A stretch of DNA of 64,000 nt from Chromatiaceae bacterium. GTDB taxonomy: Bacteria; Pseudomonadota; Gammaproteobacteria; Chromatiales; Chromatiaceae. The notes beneath the pieces are model-generated. The model was not told the origin of the DNA, made no database searches, and was given only the letters and a program-made list of their open reading frames with translations. Every line of letters starts with the position of its first letter. Position 1 is the first letter of the stretch. Both the position numbers and the translations under genes were made by a program. The stretch is taken from NCBI GenBank assembly GCA_024235315.1, contig JACKMP010000001.1, forward strand, positions 1-64,000. Direction: 5' to 3'. Positions 38,409 through 47,102 of this stretch are shown one piece after another.

Positions 38409-38437
38409 TTTATACCATAAGCGCCCCCGGGGCTCAA
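38409..38437 (-). promoter_or_regulatory. sigma70 promoter of the rpsB-tsf cluster
   Basis: TTGAGC (-35), a 17-base spacer and TATAAA (-10) on the minus strand, followed by a GC-rich discriminator (ACGCGCCGC) typical of stringently controlled ribosomal promoters. Transcription would start near 38402. Confidence 0.7.
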
Positions 38438-38493
38438 TCCAATAATTGCGCCAACATCTTGTTTTTCACACCAATTCCATGCAAGGGGCGGAG

Positions 38494-39273
38494 ATGCCTG
38501 TCATCATCAAGACGCCGGACGAAATCGAAAAAATGCGCGTTGCCGGCCGCCTTGCCGCCGAGGTGCTGGAAATGATCGGCGAGCATGTCAGACCCGGGAT
38601 CAGTACCGACGAACTGGACCAGATCTGTCACGACTACATCGTTGACGTACAGCAGGCGGTACCCGCGCCCCTCAACTACCGGGGTTTCCCGAAATCGATC
38701 TGCACCTCGGTCAACCACCAGGTCTGCCACGGGATTCCTGGGAACAAGATTCTCAAGGACGGCGATATCGTCAACATAGACGTGACAGTGATCAAGAACG
38801 GCTTCCACGGCGACACCAGCAAGATGTTCTTCATCGGCAGGGGCTCGATTCTCGCCGAGCGCCTGGTCGACGTGACGCAAAAGGCCATGTGGAAGGGCAT
38901 AGAACTGGTCAAACCCGGGGCCCGCCTTGGTGACATCGGCCATGCCATCCAAAAGTTCGTCGAAGGCAATGGTTATTCGGTGGTGCAGGAATACTGCGGC
39001 CACGGGATCGGGCGTGGGTTCCACGAAGACCCCCAGGTGCTGCACTACGGCGAACCGAATACCGGCCTCGTGCTGCAGCCCGGCATGACCTTTACCATCG
39101 AGCCCATGGTCAATGCGGGCAAGCGCAACGTGAAACTGCTGCCTGACGGCTGGACGGTGGTGACCAAGGACCGCAAGCTCTCCGCGCAGTGGGAGCACAC
39201 CGTGCTGGTCACCCCTTCCGGTTATGAGGTACTCACCTTGCGTTCAGAAGAACGCCAGGTGGCGGCCGGCTGA
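38494..39273 (+). CDS. map: methionine aminopeptidase, type I
   Basis: A 259-aa metalloenzyme removing N-terminal methionine. Metal ligands are visible in NIDVTVIKNGFHGDTSKMF, the GHGIGRGFHEDP histidine region and FTIEPMVN plus the final WEHTVLV. ATG at 38494 follows AAGGGGCGGAG. It diverges from rpsB, the usual arrangement, and glnD follows seven bases later. Confidence 0.97.
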   Translation: MPVIIKTPDEIEKMRVAGRLAAEVLEMIGEHVRPGISTDELDQICHDYIVDVQQAVPAPLNYRGFPKSICTSVNHQVCHGIPGNKILKDGDIVNIDVTVIKNGFHGDTSKMFFIGRGSILAERLVDVTQKAMWKGIELVKPGARLGDIGHAIQKFVEGNGYSVVQEYCGHGIGRGFHEDPQVLHYGEPNTGLVLQPGMTFTIEPMVNAGKRNVKLLPDGWTVVTKDRKLSAQWEHTVLVTPSGYEVLTLRSEERQVAAG

Positions 39274-39280
39274 ATTATCC

Positions 39281-41908
39281 GTGACCGACGCCTTGCTGGA
39301 AGACCTGGACCGGCGCCTTGCCGCCGGCGAACCGCTGCTGCCGACTTACAAGTCCAAGGTCCGTGAGTCGCACGCCCTGCTGGCTCAACGTTTCCACCAG
39401 GGTGCGCGCGCCAGCCTGCTGGTACGGCAGGCCGCCTATTTCACCGATGCCATCCTGCAGCGTGCGTGGTCGCGCTTTCTGCCGCTGGACGCCAAAGCCA
39501 GCCTGATCGCCGTCGGCGGATACGGGCGCGGCGAACTCCACCCGGCATCTGACGTCGACGTGCTGATCCTTACCTCTGGCGACCCACAATCCCTGGCCGA
39601 GCACATCGAACCCCTGGTGATGTTCCTCTGGGACATCGGCCTGGAGATTGGCCACAGTGTGCGCAGCCTGGCGCAATGCATCGATGAGGCCAGAGCTGAC
39701 ATCACCGTCGTCACCAACCTGGTCGAATCACGGCTGCTGGCCGGTGACCCTCAGCTCTTCGACCTGCTCGGCGAGGCGACCGGCCCGCAGCATATCTGGC
39801 CAACCGCCGCATTCTTCTCCGCCAAGGTCGAGGAACAGCGGGTGCGCCACGCCAAGTTCGACGACAGCGGCCAGAACCTTGAACCCAACCTGAAGGAAGG
39901 TCCGGGTGGGCTGCGCGATATCCAGACCATTGGCTGGGTCGCCAAGCGCCATTTCGGCGTCGACACCATGGCGGCGCTGGTCGAGCATGGCTTTCTGAAC
40001 GACCGCGAATACCGTCAGCTCAAGCGCGGCGAAGAGCATCTGTGGCGCGTGCGCTACGCCCTGCACCTGCTGACCGGCCGGCACGAGGATCGCCTGCTGT
40101 TCGAACATCAGCGCGCACTCGCCAACCAGTTCGGTTACACCGATGCCACTGCCAACCTGGCGGTCGAACAGTTCATGCAGGACTACTACCGGCGCGTGGT
40201 CGAGATGCAGCGGCTCAACGAAATGCTGCTGCAGCTGTTCGAAGAGGCCATCCTGCTGAACAACGAGCTCGGTGAACCGGTGCCCATCAATCGCCGCTTC
40301 CAGGCCCGCAACGGCTATCTCGAGGTCGTGAACTCGGGGACGTTCGCACGCTTCCCTCTGGCCATGCTGGAGATGTTCCTGCTGCTGCAGCAGCACCCGC
40401 AGCTGCAGGGTGTGCGCGCCAGCACCATTCGCCTCGTACGCGCTCATCGCCACCTGATCGACGGACGGCTGCGCAACGACATCCGCGCCAGGGCATTGTT
40501 CATCGAGATATTCCGCCAGCGCGACGGCCTGACCCACGCTACGCGACGTATGCACCGATACGGCATTCTGTCGCGCTATCTGCCGGCATTCCATGCCGTC
40601 ACCGGCCTGATGCAGTTCGATCTGTTTCATGTGTATACGGTGGACGAACATATCCTGATGGTGATCCGCAACATGCGTCGCTTCGCCCTCGAGAGACATG
40701 TCGACGAATGCCCGCGCTGCAACCAGGTGTACGCACAACTGCCCAAGCCGGAGCTGCTGTATCTTTCCGGCCTGTTCCACGACATCGCCAAGGGCCGCGG
40801 CGGCGACCATTCGGAACTCGGCGCCGAGGACGCGCACGCGTTCTGCCTGCGGCACGACCTCTCGGCCTTCGATGCCGAACTGGTGGCCTGGCTGGTGCGC
40901 AAGCATCTCGTGATGTCGCACACCGCACAGCACAAGGACATCGACGACCCTGAGGTCATCCAGGAATTCGCGCACATGGTCGGCACCCGGATCCGCCTCG
41001 ACTATCTGTATCTGTTGACTGTCGCCGACATGCGCGGGACCAATCCGGCGCGTTGGAATTCGTGGAAGGCCGCCCTGCTCGACCACCTGCATGCACGCAC
41101 CGCCGAGGCACTGGAACGCGGTCTCGACCAGCCCCGTGAGCAGGACGAAGTCATCACCGAGCGTCAAGCCGAGGCACGCATCGTGCTGCTGAAGAAAGGC
41201 TACGACAATGCCCAGTTGAACCTGTTCTGGATGTCGCTGAGCACCGATTACTTCCTGCAGAATTCGGTTGACGCCATCGTCTGGCACACCGAATTGCTGT
41301 GGCCGCCGGGCAAGTCGATCAGTGAAATGCATGTCGAGCTGCGGGAAGACCCGGTTCACAGGTGCACCGAGTTGTTTGTCTACGGTCCCGACCGCGACGA
41401 CCTGTTCGCCCACTCGGCCGCCCTGCTCAACCAGTTGGGCCTGAATATCCTCAGCGCCCGTATCCAGACCACGGTTCAGGGCCTGAGTATCAATACCTAC
41501 CTGGTGCTGGAAGAGGACGGCTCACGCATCCGTGGAGAAGAAAGACTCACCGGCATCCGCTATTTCCTCGAAGACGGACTCAACAGTACCGAACCGCCAC
41601 TGGGCGTACCGCGCATGCCGCGGCAGCTGAAGAGCTTCCAGATGCCGTCACAGATCGGCTTCGAGCAGGACGAGACGCGCATGGTAACGCTGTTGATGCT
41701 GCTGACCAGTGATAGACCCGGCCTGCTGTCGATGGTCGGCCAGGTGTTCGCGGCCAGTAAACTGCGCCTGCACTTCGCACGGATCGCGACCGCCGGCGCG
41801 GAGGCACAGGACACGTTCGCCATCACCGACCGGGAAGACCAACCGATAACCGACCCGGAACGCCTGGCGGCAATCGCGGAAGCACTGCGCAGCAAACTGG
41901 ACGATTGA
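39281..41908 (+). CDS. glnD: PII uridylyltransferase / uridylyl-removing enzyme
   Basis: An 875-aa nitrogen sensor that modifies the PII protein according to glutamine level. The nucleotidyltransferase motif GGYGRGELHPASDVDVLIL is at about residues 79-97. The HD domain has LFHDIAKGRGGDHSELG (about 497-513), and two ACT domains end the protein (DRPGLLSMVGQVFAASKL). GTG at 39281 just after map is the best start, though its ribosome-binding site is weak; an ATG at 39224 would overlap map by 50 bases. Confidence 0.96.
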   Translation: MTDALLEDLDRRLAAGEPLLPTYKSKVRESHALLAQRFHQGARASLLVRQAAYFTDAILQRAWSRFLPLDAKASLIAVGGYGRGELHPASDVDVLILTSGDPQSLAEHIEPLVMFLWDIGLEIGHSVRSLAQCIDEARADITVVTNLVESRLLAGDPQLFDLLGEATGPQHIWPTAAFFSAKVEEQRVRHAKFDDSGQNLEPNLKEGPGGLRDIQTIGWVAKRHFGVDTMAALVEHGFLNDREYRQLKRGEEHLWRVRYALHLLTGRHEDRLLFEHQRALANQFGYTDATANLAVEQFMQDYYRRVVEMQRLNEMLLQLFEEAILLNNELGEPVPINRRFQARNGYLEVVNSGTFARFPLAMLEMFLLLQQHPQLQGVRASTIRLVRAHRHLIDGRLRNDIRARALFIEIFRQRDGLTHATRRMHRYGILSRYLPAFHAVTGLMQFDLFHVYTVDEHILMVIRNMRRFALERHVDECPRCNQVYAQLPKPELLYLSGLFHDIAKGRGGDHSELGAEDAHAFCLRHDLSAFDAELVAWLVRKHLVMSHTAQHKDIDDPEVIQEFAHMVGTRIRLDYLYLLTVADMRGTNPARWNSWKAALLDHLHARTAEALERGLDQPREQDEVITERQAEARIVLLKKGYDNAQLNLFWMSLSTDYFLQNSVDAIVWHTELLWPPGKSISEMHVELREDPVHRCTELFVYGPDRDDLFAHSAALLNQLGLNILSARIQTTVQGLSINTYLVLEEDGSRIRGEERLTGIRYFLEDGLNSTEPPLGVPRMPRQLKSFQMPSQIGFEQDETRMVTLLMLLTSDRPGLLSMVGQVFAASKLRLHFARIATAGAEAQDTFAITDREDQPITDPERLAAIAEALRSKLDD

Positions 41909-42003
41909 AGGCCGGCTCCGGAATGTCGGGCATTTTTACAGCTGGACAGGACACAGCACCGAGAGTCCATGGAATCGTTATTTAAAACAAAACGTTACTA
42001 ACA

Positions 42004-42020
42004 TTGGCGTCTTTCTTGCT
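42004..42020 (+). promoter_or_regulatory. sigma54-type (-24/-12) promoter upstream of the PEP-CTERM-like gene
   Basis: TTGGC at 42004 and TTGCT at 42016 place GG and GC exactly 10 bases apart, the defining sigma54 spacing. The -12 half is perfect and the -24 half keeps TTGGC of TTGGCACG. Start would be near 42031. Sigma54 and PrsK/PrsR control of PEP-CTERM genes is known in other proteobacteria, which raises the prior. No activator site was identified. Confidence 0.55.
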
Positions 42021-42047
42021 GATGTTTATTCCGGAGAACGCATTTTT

Positions 42048-42698
42048 TTGCCCGAGACCGGAACACTCCTCGTGCCAGCTGACCACACCCTTTCCGTTCA
42101 AGACGCCCGCAGCACGACCAATCGTGCGCTGTTGGCCATGTTCATCGTTATCGCAATGGCGCTCTGCCTGGTCCGACCGGCAACCGCGGGATCCCTGTTG
42201 GACGTGCCGATCGTTGGCGGCCGCCTGCTGGTTGCGAATACGGGATACGTGACGGCGACCTTCCTGGGCAGCGATGCCGGTTATTTCAACACCCTGTTCC
42301 TCGATGGCGATGCGGCCGACGTGCGACTGTTCGACAAGCACAGTGACGTCGGCGGCACCCCGCTCAATCTCGGTTGGTTCACGGCCGGGACCGAACTGGT
42401 GTTCCGCCTGGACGTGCGCAACACCGGCGACCGGTTTTTCAGCGGTGATGCCGCGCGCAACATCGATGGGATTGCGCACGCACTGGCCGTCACCACGCTC
42501 GAGCAGCAGACCTATGTGACCACCGTCGGATTCGAAGACCTGCTGGGTGGCGGCGATCTGGACTACAACGATTTCACCTTCGTGCTGCATAACGTCATCG
42601 ACCCGCCTGCGATTCCCTCGCCTTCGGCGCTGGCGCTGCTCGGTCTTGGGATTGGCCTGCTCGGCTGGTCGCTGCACCGCCGTAATCTGCGACACTGA
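42048..42698 (+). CDS. exported PEP-CTERM-like protein with DUF4114-type domain
   Basis: A 216-aa protein (from TTG) with a signal segment (about 29-48, ending PATAG). A DUF4114-like block, GFEDLLGGGDLDYNDFTF, is at 161-178. The C-terminus is a sorting tail: IPSPSALALLGL, a hydrophobic helix, then basic WSLHRRNLRH. Canonical PEP-CTERM tails read PEP-x-ALALLGLG-RRR; here the motif is PSP. Such tails are handled by exosortases, with products at the cell surface or in the matrix. Starts at GTG 42072 or ATG 42138 are possible. A sigma54-type promoter lies directly upstream. The gene stands alone, convergent with hemG. Confidence 0.8.
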   Translation: MPETGTLLVPADHTLSVQDARSTTNRALLAMFIVIAMALCLVRPATAGSLLDVPIVGGRLLVANTGYVTATFLGSDAGYFNTLFLDGDAADVRLFDKHSDVGGTPLNLGWFTAGTELVFRLDVRNTGDRFFSGDAARNIDGIAHALAVTTLEQQTYVTTVGFEDLLGGGDLDYNDFTFVLHNVIDPPAIPSPSALALLGLGIGLLGWSLHRRNLRH

Positions 42699-42730
42699 CA
42701 GGCAGCACGGGCCCTCGCCGGAACAGGCGC

Positions 42731-42756
42731 GCCCCCGTTTGGGGCTGACCTCAGCC
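42731..42756. terminator. overlapping hairpins between the PEP-CTERM-like gene and hemG
   Basis: GCCCC-CGTTT-GGGGC is followed by GGCTGA-CC-TCAGCC, sharing three bases, in the 52-base convergent gap and running into the hemG end. They may be alternative structures ending both transcripts. There is no strong U-tract. Confidence 0.35.
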
Positions 42757-43302
42757 AACCGGTAACGGTAACGCAGCGACCGCCTGGCCGAACGCCTCAA
42801 CCTGCCGCCAGTCTGTGAAATCGACCACTGCCTGTGGATCGGTCGGACCACCGGTCATCCGCATGATCAGGCGGATCATCTGGCGGTCCCAGAAGCCATA
42901 CCTCGGGTAATCCAGCTTGCCGGCGAATACCGCAACGATGTCGGGCTGCCAGTCGATCGTTTTCAGGAAACGCCTGACGTAGGGATTGGTGTCGGCACGA
43001 TTGCGCTGCGGTTTGCGCGCGACCAGGCTGACCGAAAAGAAAGCGGCCGGCCTGTCCGCCAACAGCGCCTTGTTGCGATTGATGAACTCGATGACGTTTT
43101 GTCGGTGCCTGCCGTAGCGGATGCTCGCGCCGACCACGACGCGATCGAATGTGGAGAGGTCGGCACCCGTCCCGTCGTCCAGCGAGACCAGGGTGGCGCG
43201 GTGACCCGATCGGCCCAGGATCCCTTCCAGGCATTCGCAGATCTCGCGGGTGTGCCCGTCCACCGTCGAATAGATCAGGAGCGTGTTCGACACCACCTTC
43301 AC
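42751..43302 (-). CDS. hemG: menaquinone-dependent protoporphyrinogen IX dehydrogenase
   Basis: A 183-aa flavodoxin-fold enzyme that oxidises protoporphyrinogen IX for haem synthesis. It aligns well with enteric HemG: LLIYSTVDGHTREI (FMN phosphate loop), VVVGASIRYG, FFSVSLVARKPQRN, AGKLDYPRYGFWDR and FTDWRQVEAFG. The start may be any of several GTG codons at 43302, 43296 or 43293. Haem supply suits the cytochrome content of this genome. Confidence 0.92.
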   Translation of the reverse strand: MKVVSNTLLIYSTVDGHTREICECLEGILGRSGHRATLVSLDDGTGADLSTFDRVVVGASIRYGRHRQNVIEFINRNKALLADRPAAFFSVSLVARKPQRNRADTNPYVRRFLKTIDWQPDIVAVFAGKLDYPRYGFWDRQMIRLIMRMTGGPTDPQAVVDFTDWRQVEAFGQAVAALPLPVG

Positions 43303-43327
43303 CCTTGCCCATGTGGCAGATACGGCA

Positions 43328-43699
43328 TCACGCCTCGATCAACTCCCAGGCGTTGCCATCAGGGTCGCGACAAAACAGCGCGCGGCGCCCGGACCGGCTC
43401 ATCGTGTAGTCAAAGCCCGCATCGCGCAGACGCGCGGCGAAACCATCAAGGTCACTTACCGTCACCGCGGTGTGGCGGTCGCGCCCGCCGTGCTCGGGCC
43501 GCGCATCCACCGGGTCCACGTTGGGCAGTTCCAGCAGATGCAAATGGCGATCACCAAGCCGCAACCAAGCCCCGGGAAAGCCCAGATCCGGTCGCGCGGG
43601 CTCGATCTGCAGACCCAGCACATCCTGGTAGAACTCCAGTGCGCGTGCCGTGTCGGCGACAATCAAACTGACGTGATGCAATCCGCTGACCCGTGTCAT
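43328..43699 (-). CDS. VOC-family (glyoxalase-like) protein
   Basis: A 123-aa vicinal-oxygen-chelate protein with two beta-alpha-beta modules. VSGLHHVSLIVADTARALEFYQ and GLQIEPARPDLGFPGAWLRL form the first; RDRHTAVTVSDLDGFAARL and FCRDPDGNAWELIEA the second. The metal-ligand pattern (His, Glu) fits the family. Its ATG overlaps the transporter stop (ATGA), so the two are coupled. The substrate is unknown. Confidence 0.88.
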   Translation of the reverse strand: MTRVSGLHHVSLIVADTARALEFYQDVLGLQIEPARPDLGFPGAWLRLGDRHLHLLELPNVDPVDARPEHGGRDRHTAVTVSDLDGFAARLRDAGFDYTMSRSGRRALFCRDPDGNAWELIEA

Positions 43700-44571
43700 T
43701 TCGCCTGTTCCTCCTGCACGATCGCGATCAGCGCCGCGCTCAGGATCAGCATACCGCCGATCCACTCCTGCAGCGCAACGACCTCACCGGCCAGCCACCA
43801 GGCCGAGGCCGCGCCGACGACCAGCTCGAACAGCATGATCACGGCGGAGCGCTGCACCGGCATGTGCGTCACCCCGTAAACGACCGCCAGTGTCGACAAC
43901 AGAAAACCGCAAACGCCGAGCAGGCCGGTGGTCCACCAGGCGAACGCTGGGGCATCGGGCAGCTCAACGGGCTGGACCAGGATGAATACCGCGGAAACCA
44001 GAACCACGCCGAGCCAGGCCAGCTGCGTCTTGGCCCGTATCCCCAGCCCGGTGATGCGCCGGGTCATGACGTTGTTCAGGGCGAAGGCAATGCCGGCGGT
44101 CAACGCCAGCAGGTCCGCACGGTTCAACGGCACACGGCCGACCGCCGGATCCCACAGCATCACCAGGGCCCCGCCCAGACCGAGACCGAGCATCACCCAG
44201 GTCGACCGGCTGAGCCGTTCACCCAGCAGCCAGCGGCCGAGCAACACCGTCCAGATCGGTGACAGGTAGAACAGCAATACCACCCGCACGACCTCGCCTT
44301 CGAGCACGGCGAGGACGAACGCCAGGTTGGTCCAGCCGGCCGCAAACATCAGCGTCAGCACGTCCGCCCGACAGCGCAGGGCGGCAGTGACCGACAGCTT
44401 GGCGAACGGCATGAACACCACAAATGCGGCGCCGTATCCCACCAGCGTGAGCCAGGCACCGTGCATGCCCAGTCCTTCGAGCAGGCGCGTCGGGTACCAC
44501 ATCACGCCCCAGAAGGTAGCACCGTACAACAGACCCAGAGTAGGCCCCAACCGGGCCAGCGCAGCATTCAT
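43696..44571 (-). CDS. EamA/DMT-superfamily transporter
   Basis: A 291-aa inner-membrane transporter with about ten hydrophobic helices in two EamA repeats (each ending with segments such as LSPIWTVLLGRWLLGERLS and FELVVGAASAWWLAGEVV). It begins GLLYGATFWGVMWYPTRLL. Substrates of this family are amino acids or small metabolites and cannot be told from sequence. It is divergent from dapC across 48 bases and coupled to the VOC gene. Confidence 0.88.
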   Translation of the reverse strand: MNAALARLGPTLGLLYGATFWGVMWYPTRLLEGLGMHGAWLTLVGYGAAFVVFMPFAKLSVTAALRCRADVLTLMFAAGWTNLAFVLAVLEGEVVRVVLLFYLSPIWTVLLGRWLLGERLSRSTWVMLGLGLGGALVMLWDPAVGRVPLNRADLLALTAGIAFALNNVMTRRITGLGIRAKTQLAWLGVVLVSAVFILVQPVELPDAPAFAWWTTGLLGVCGFLLSTLAVVYGVTHMPVQRSAVIMLFELVVGAASAWWLAGEVVALQEWIGGMLILSAALIAIVQEEQAK

Positions 44572-44584
44572 GAAACTGATCGCC

Positions 44585-44590
44585 TATAAT
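44585..44590 (+). promoter_or_regulatory. -10 element upstream of dapC
   Basis: A perfect TATAAT 30 bases before the dapC ATG in the divergent EamA-dapC gap. The -35 region overlaps the transporter start and is poor, so it may need an activator or be fortuitous. Confidence 0.4.
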
Positions 44591-44619
44591 CGGCCGCCCG
44601 GATCCAAGCTGCCCGTTGC

Positions 44620-45816
44620 ATGAACCCCGACCTCGACAAACTCCAACCCTACCCGTTCGAGAAGCTGACGGCACTGCTGGCAGGCGTCACGCCGCCGGAC
44701 AAGACACCTATCGCCCTGTCGATCGGCGAACCGAAGCATGCCACACCGGCGCTGATCACGGCAGCATTGCAGGAACACCTGGCCAAAGGCCTGGCATCCT
44801 ATCCGCTGACCAAGGGCATCCCTGCACTGCGCGAGGCGATCGGCGACTGGTTGCGTGGACGCTTCGCCCTGCCGCGGCACTCGATCGACCCCGAACGCCA
44901 CGTACTGCCGGTGAACGGTACGCGTGAAGCGCTGTTCTCGTTCGCCCAGGCCGTCATCGACCGTCGCCGCCCGGCAGTGGTGATGTCGCCCAATCCTTTC
45001 TACCAGATCTACGAAGGCGCTGCTCTGCTGGCCGGTGCCACACCGCACTTCATACCGTGCACAAACGAAAACGCCTACCTGCCCGATTTCGATGCTGTCA
45101 GCGCACAGACATGGAATGACTGCCAGCTGCTGTACCTGTGCTCTCCGGGCAACCCGACCGGCGCGGTGATCCCCCAGCAAACACTGCAGCGGCTGATCGG
45201 CCTGGCGGAACGACACGACTTCATCATCGCATCCGACGAGTGCTATTCGGAAATCTACTTCGACGAGTCCGACCCACCGGTCGGACTGTTGCAGGCCGCG
45301 GCCGCGATGGGCAACACCGATTACCGCCGCTGCGTGGTGTTCCACAGCCTGTCCAAACGCTCGAACGCGCCCGGACTGCGATCCGGCTTCGTCGCCGGCG
45401 ACGCCGACGTGCTGGCCGGCTTTCTGCGCTACCGCACCTATCATGGCTGTGCTCTTCCTCTGCAGCATCAGCATGCAAGTATCGCCGCGTGGCGCGACGA
45501 GGCCCACGTCCGCGAGAATCGGCACCTGTACCGGGAGAAGTTCGACGCCGTGCTCGGGATCCTCGACGGCGTCCTCGACGTATCGCGCCCGCAGGCCGGC
45601 TTCTATCTGTGGCCGCGCACTCCGCTTGGCGACGAGACGTTCGCGCGCGCGCTTTTCGAGCGCCAGAACGTCACGGTGCTGCCCGGACGCTACCTGTCGC
45701 GCGATGCCGATGGCGTCAACCCCGGCGCAGGGCACGTCCGCATCGCGCTGGTTGCCGGAATGGACGAGTGCGTCGAGGCCGCGCGACGGATCAGAGAATT
45801 CATCACCTGTCTTTAG
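44620..45816 (+). CDS. dapC: succinyldiaminopimelate transaminase
   Basis: A 398-aa fold-I PLP aminotransferase of the DapC type in lysine/diaminopimelate synthesis. The N-terminus LQPYPFEKLTALLAG is characteristic; LCSPGNPTGAVI, ASDECYSEIYFDE and the PLP lysine in SLSKRSNAPGLRSGF are present. It lies 22 bases before dapD, followed by dapE, so three steps of the succinylase pathway are together. The leader is only about 25 bases and lacks a strong ribosome-binding site. Confidence 0.94.
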   Translation: MNPDLDKLQPYPFEKLTALLAGVTPPDKTPIALSIGEPKHATPALITAALQEHLAKGLASYPLTKGIPALREAIGDWLRGRFALPRHSIDPERHVLPVNGTREALFSFAQAVIDRRRPAVVMSPNPFYQIYEGAALLAGATPHFIPCTNENAYLPDFDAVSAQTWNDCQLLYLCSPGNPTGAVIPQQTLQRLIGLAERHDFIIASDECYSEIYFDESDPPVGLLQAAAAMGNTDYRRCVVFHSLSKRSNAPGLRSGFVAGDADVLAGFLRYRTYHGCALPLQHQHASIAAWRDEAHVRENRHLYREKFDAVLGILDGVLDVSRPQAGFYLWPRTPLGDETFARALFERQNVTVLPGRYLSRDADGVNPGAGHVRIALVAGMDECVEAARRIREFITCL

Positions 45817-45838
45817 AAAACGAACCCGGGAGACCGTC

Positions 45839-46660
45839 ATGAGCGATATCCAGTCCATCATCGTCGACGCATTCGAAAAGCGCGCCGAGATCACCCCGCG
45901 CAATGTCAGCACCAGCGTACGCGACGCCACGATGGAGGCGATCGAACAGCTCGACCGCGGCGAGATCAGGGTGGCCGAGAAACACGACGGCGGCTGGGTG
46001 GTCAATGACTGGGTGAAGAAGGCCGTACTGCTGTCGTTCCGCATCAACGACAACGAGTTCATCAAGGGCGGCTTCACCAACTATTACGACAAGGTGTCGT
46101 CCAAGTACGCCGACTACAACTCGAGAGAATTCCGTGAGTCGGGCGTACGCATCGTCCCGCCGGCCACCGCGCGCAAGGGCTCGTACATCGCCCCGAACTG
46201 TGTGCTGATGCCGTCTTACGTAAACATCGGCGCATACGTCGACTCCGGCACCATGGTCGACACCTGGGCCACCGTCGGCTCGTGTGCGCAAATCGGCAAG
46301 AACGTGCACCTTTCCGGTGGCGTCGGGATCGGCGGCGTGCTCGAACCGCTGCAAGCCGCGCCGACCATCATCGAGGACAACTGCTTCATCGGTGCACGCT
46401 CCGAGGTGGTCGAAGGGGTGATCGTCGAGGAAGGCTCGGTGATCTCGATGGGCGTCTATATTGGCCAGTCGACACGCATCTACGACCGCGAGAATGACGA
46501 GATCCTGTATGGCCGCATCCCCGCCGGCTCGGTGGTCGTATCGGGCAACCTGCCGTCGAAAGACGGCAAGTACAGCCTGTACTGTGCGGTCATCGTCAAG
46601 CGCGTGGACGAGAAGACCCGCTCGAAGGTCGGTATCAACGCCCTGCTGCGCGACATCTGA
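45839..46660 (+). CDS. dapD: tetrahydrodipicolinate N-succinyltransferase
   Basis: A 273-aa beta-helix enzyme succinylating tetrahydrodipicolinate. The hexapeptide section includes MPSYVNIGAYVDSGTMVDTW and VGSCAQIGKNVHLSGG; GVGIGGVLEPLQAAP is the family block. The ATG follows GGGAG; a longer in-frame reading overlaps dapC and is rejected. The length matches enteric DapD. Confidence 0.97.
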   Translation: MSDIQSIIVDAFEKRAEITPRNVSTSVRDATMEAIEQLDRGEIRVAEKHDGGWVVNDWVKKAVLLSFRINDNEFIKGGFTNYYDKVSSKYADYNSREFRESGVRIVPPATARKGSYIAPNCVLMPSYVNIGAYVDSGTMVDTWATVGSCAQIGKNVHLSGGVGIGGVLEPLQAAPTIIEDNCFIGARSEVVEGVIVEEGSVISMGVYIGQSTRIYDRENDEILYGRIPAGSVVVSGNLPSKDGKYSLYCAVIVKRVDEKTRSKVGINALLRDI

Positions 46661-46692
46661 GCACCGGGTTCGTCAATCCGGACGTGAGACAT

Positions 46693-46717
46693 GCGGGGCA
46701 GACCAACGCTGCCCCGC
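46693..46717 (+). terminator. hairpin between dapD and the ArsC-like gene
   Basis: A perfect 9-bp stem, GCGGGGCAG with CTGCCCCGC, and a 7-base loop in the 73-base gap, close before the next ribosome-binding site (GGAG). No U-tract. It may attenuate transcription or stabilise the dapC-dapD message. Confidence 0.4.
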
Positions 46718-46733
46718 CTACCTGGAGAACGAC

Positions 46734-47081
46734 GTGACGAGGCTGTACGGGATTGCGAACTGCGACACCATGAAGAAGGCTCGGGCCTGGCTCACCGAGC
46801 ACAAAGTCGACTATGAGTTCCACGACTACAAGAAGTCGGGTATCGACGAAAAGATGCTGCGCCGCTGGGTCGGGGAACTCGGCTGGCAGGCCCTGCTGAA
46901 CACGCGCGGCATGATGTGGCGCAAGGTCGCCGCCGAGGTGCGCGACAACATCGACGAAAGCTCCGCGATTGCGCTGATGTTGGCGACACCAAGCATCATC
47001 AGGCGACCCGTGCTCGACACCGGAAAGGCACGGCACGTGGGTTTCAAGCCCGATCAATATGCGGAGATATTCGACGAATGA
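46734..47081 (+). CDS. ArsC/Spx-family protein (YffB-like)
   Basis: A 115-aa thioredoxin-fold protein of the ArsC/Spx family. LYGIANCDTMKKARAWL matches YffB, a relative beside dapE in enteric bacteria; RRWVGELGWQALLNTRG and IIRRPVLD follow. Only the first cysteine of a CXXC is present, so it is not a classical arsenate reductase; a glutathione-dependent role is suggested for the family. GTG start with GGAG six bases upstream. Confidence 0.88.
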   Translation: MTRLYGIANCDTMKKARAWLTEHKVDYEFHDYKKSGIDEKMLRRWVGELGWQALLNTRGMMWRKVAAEVRDNIDESSAIALMLATPSIIRRPVLDTGKARHVGFKPDQYAEIFDE

Positions 47082-47102
47082 TGCCCAGCCACGAGATCTG
47101 CC

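Noticed and set aside
39728..41413. A 561-codon open frame opposite glnD
   Set aside because: Antisense to glnD, whose domains are all intact; no motif or ribosome-binding site supports it.
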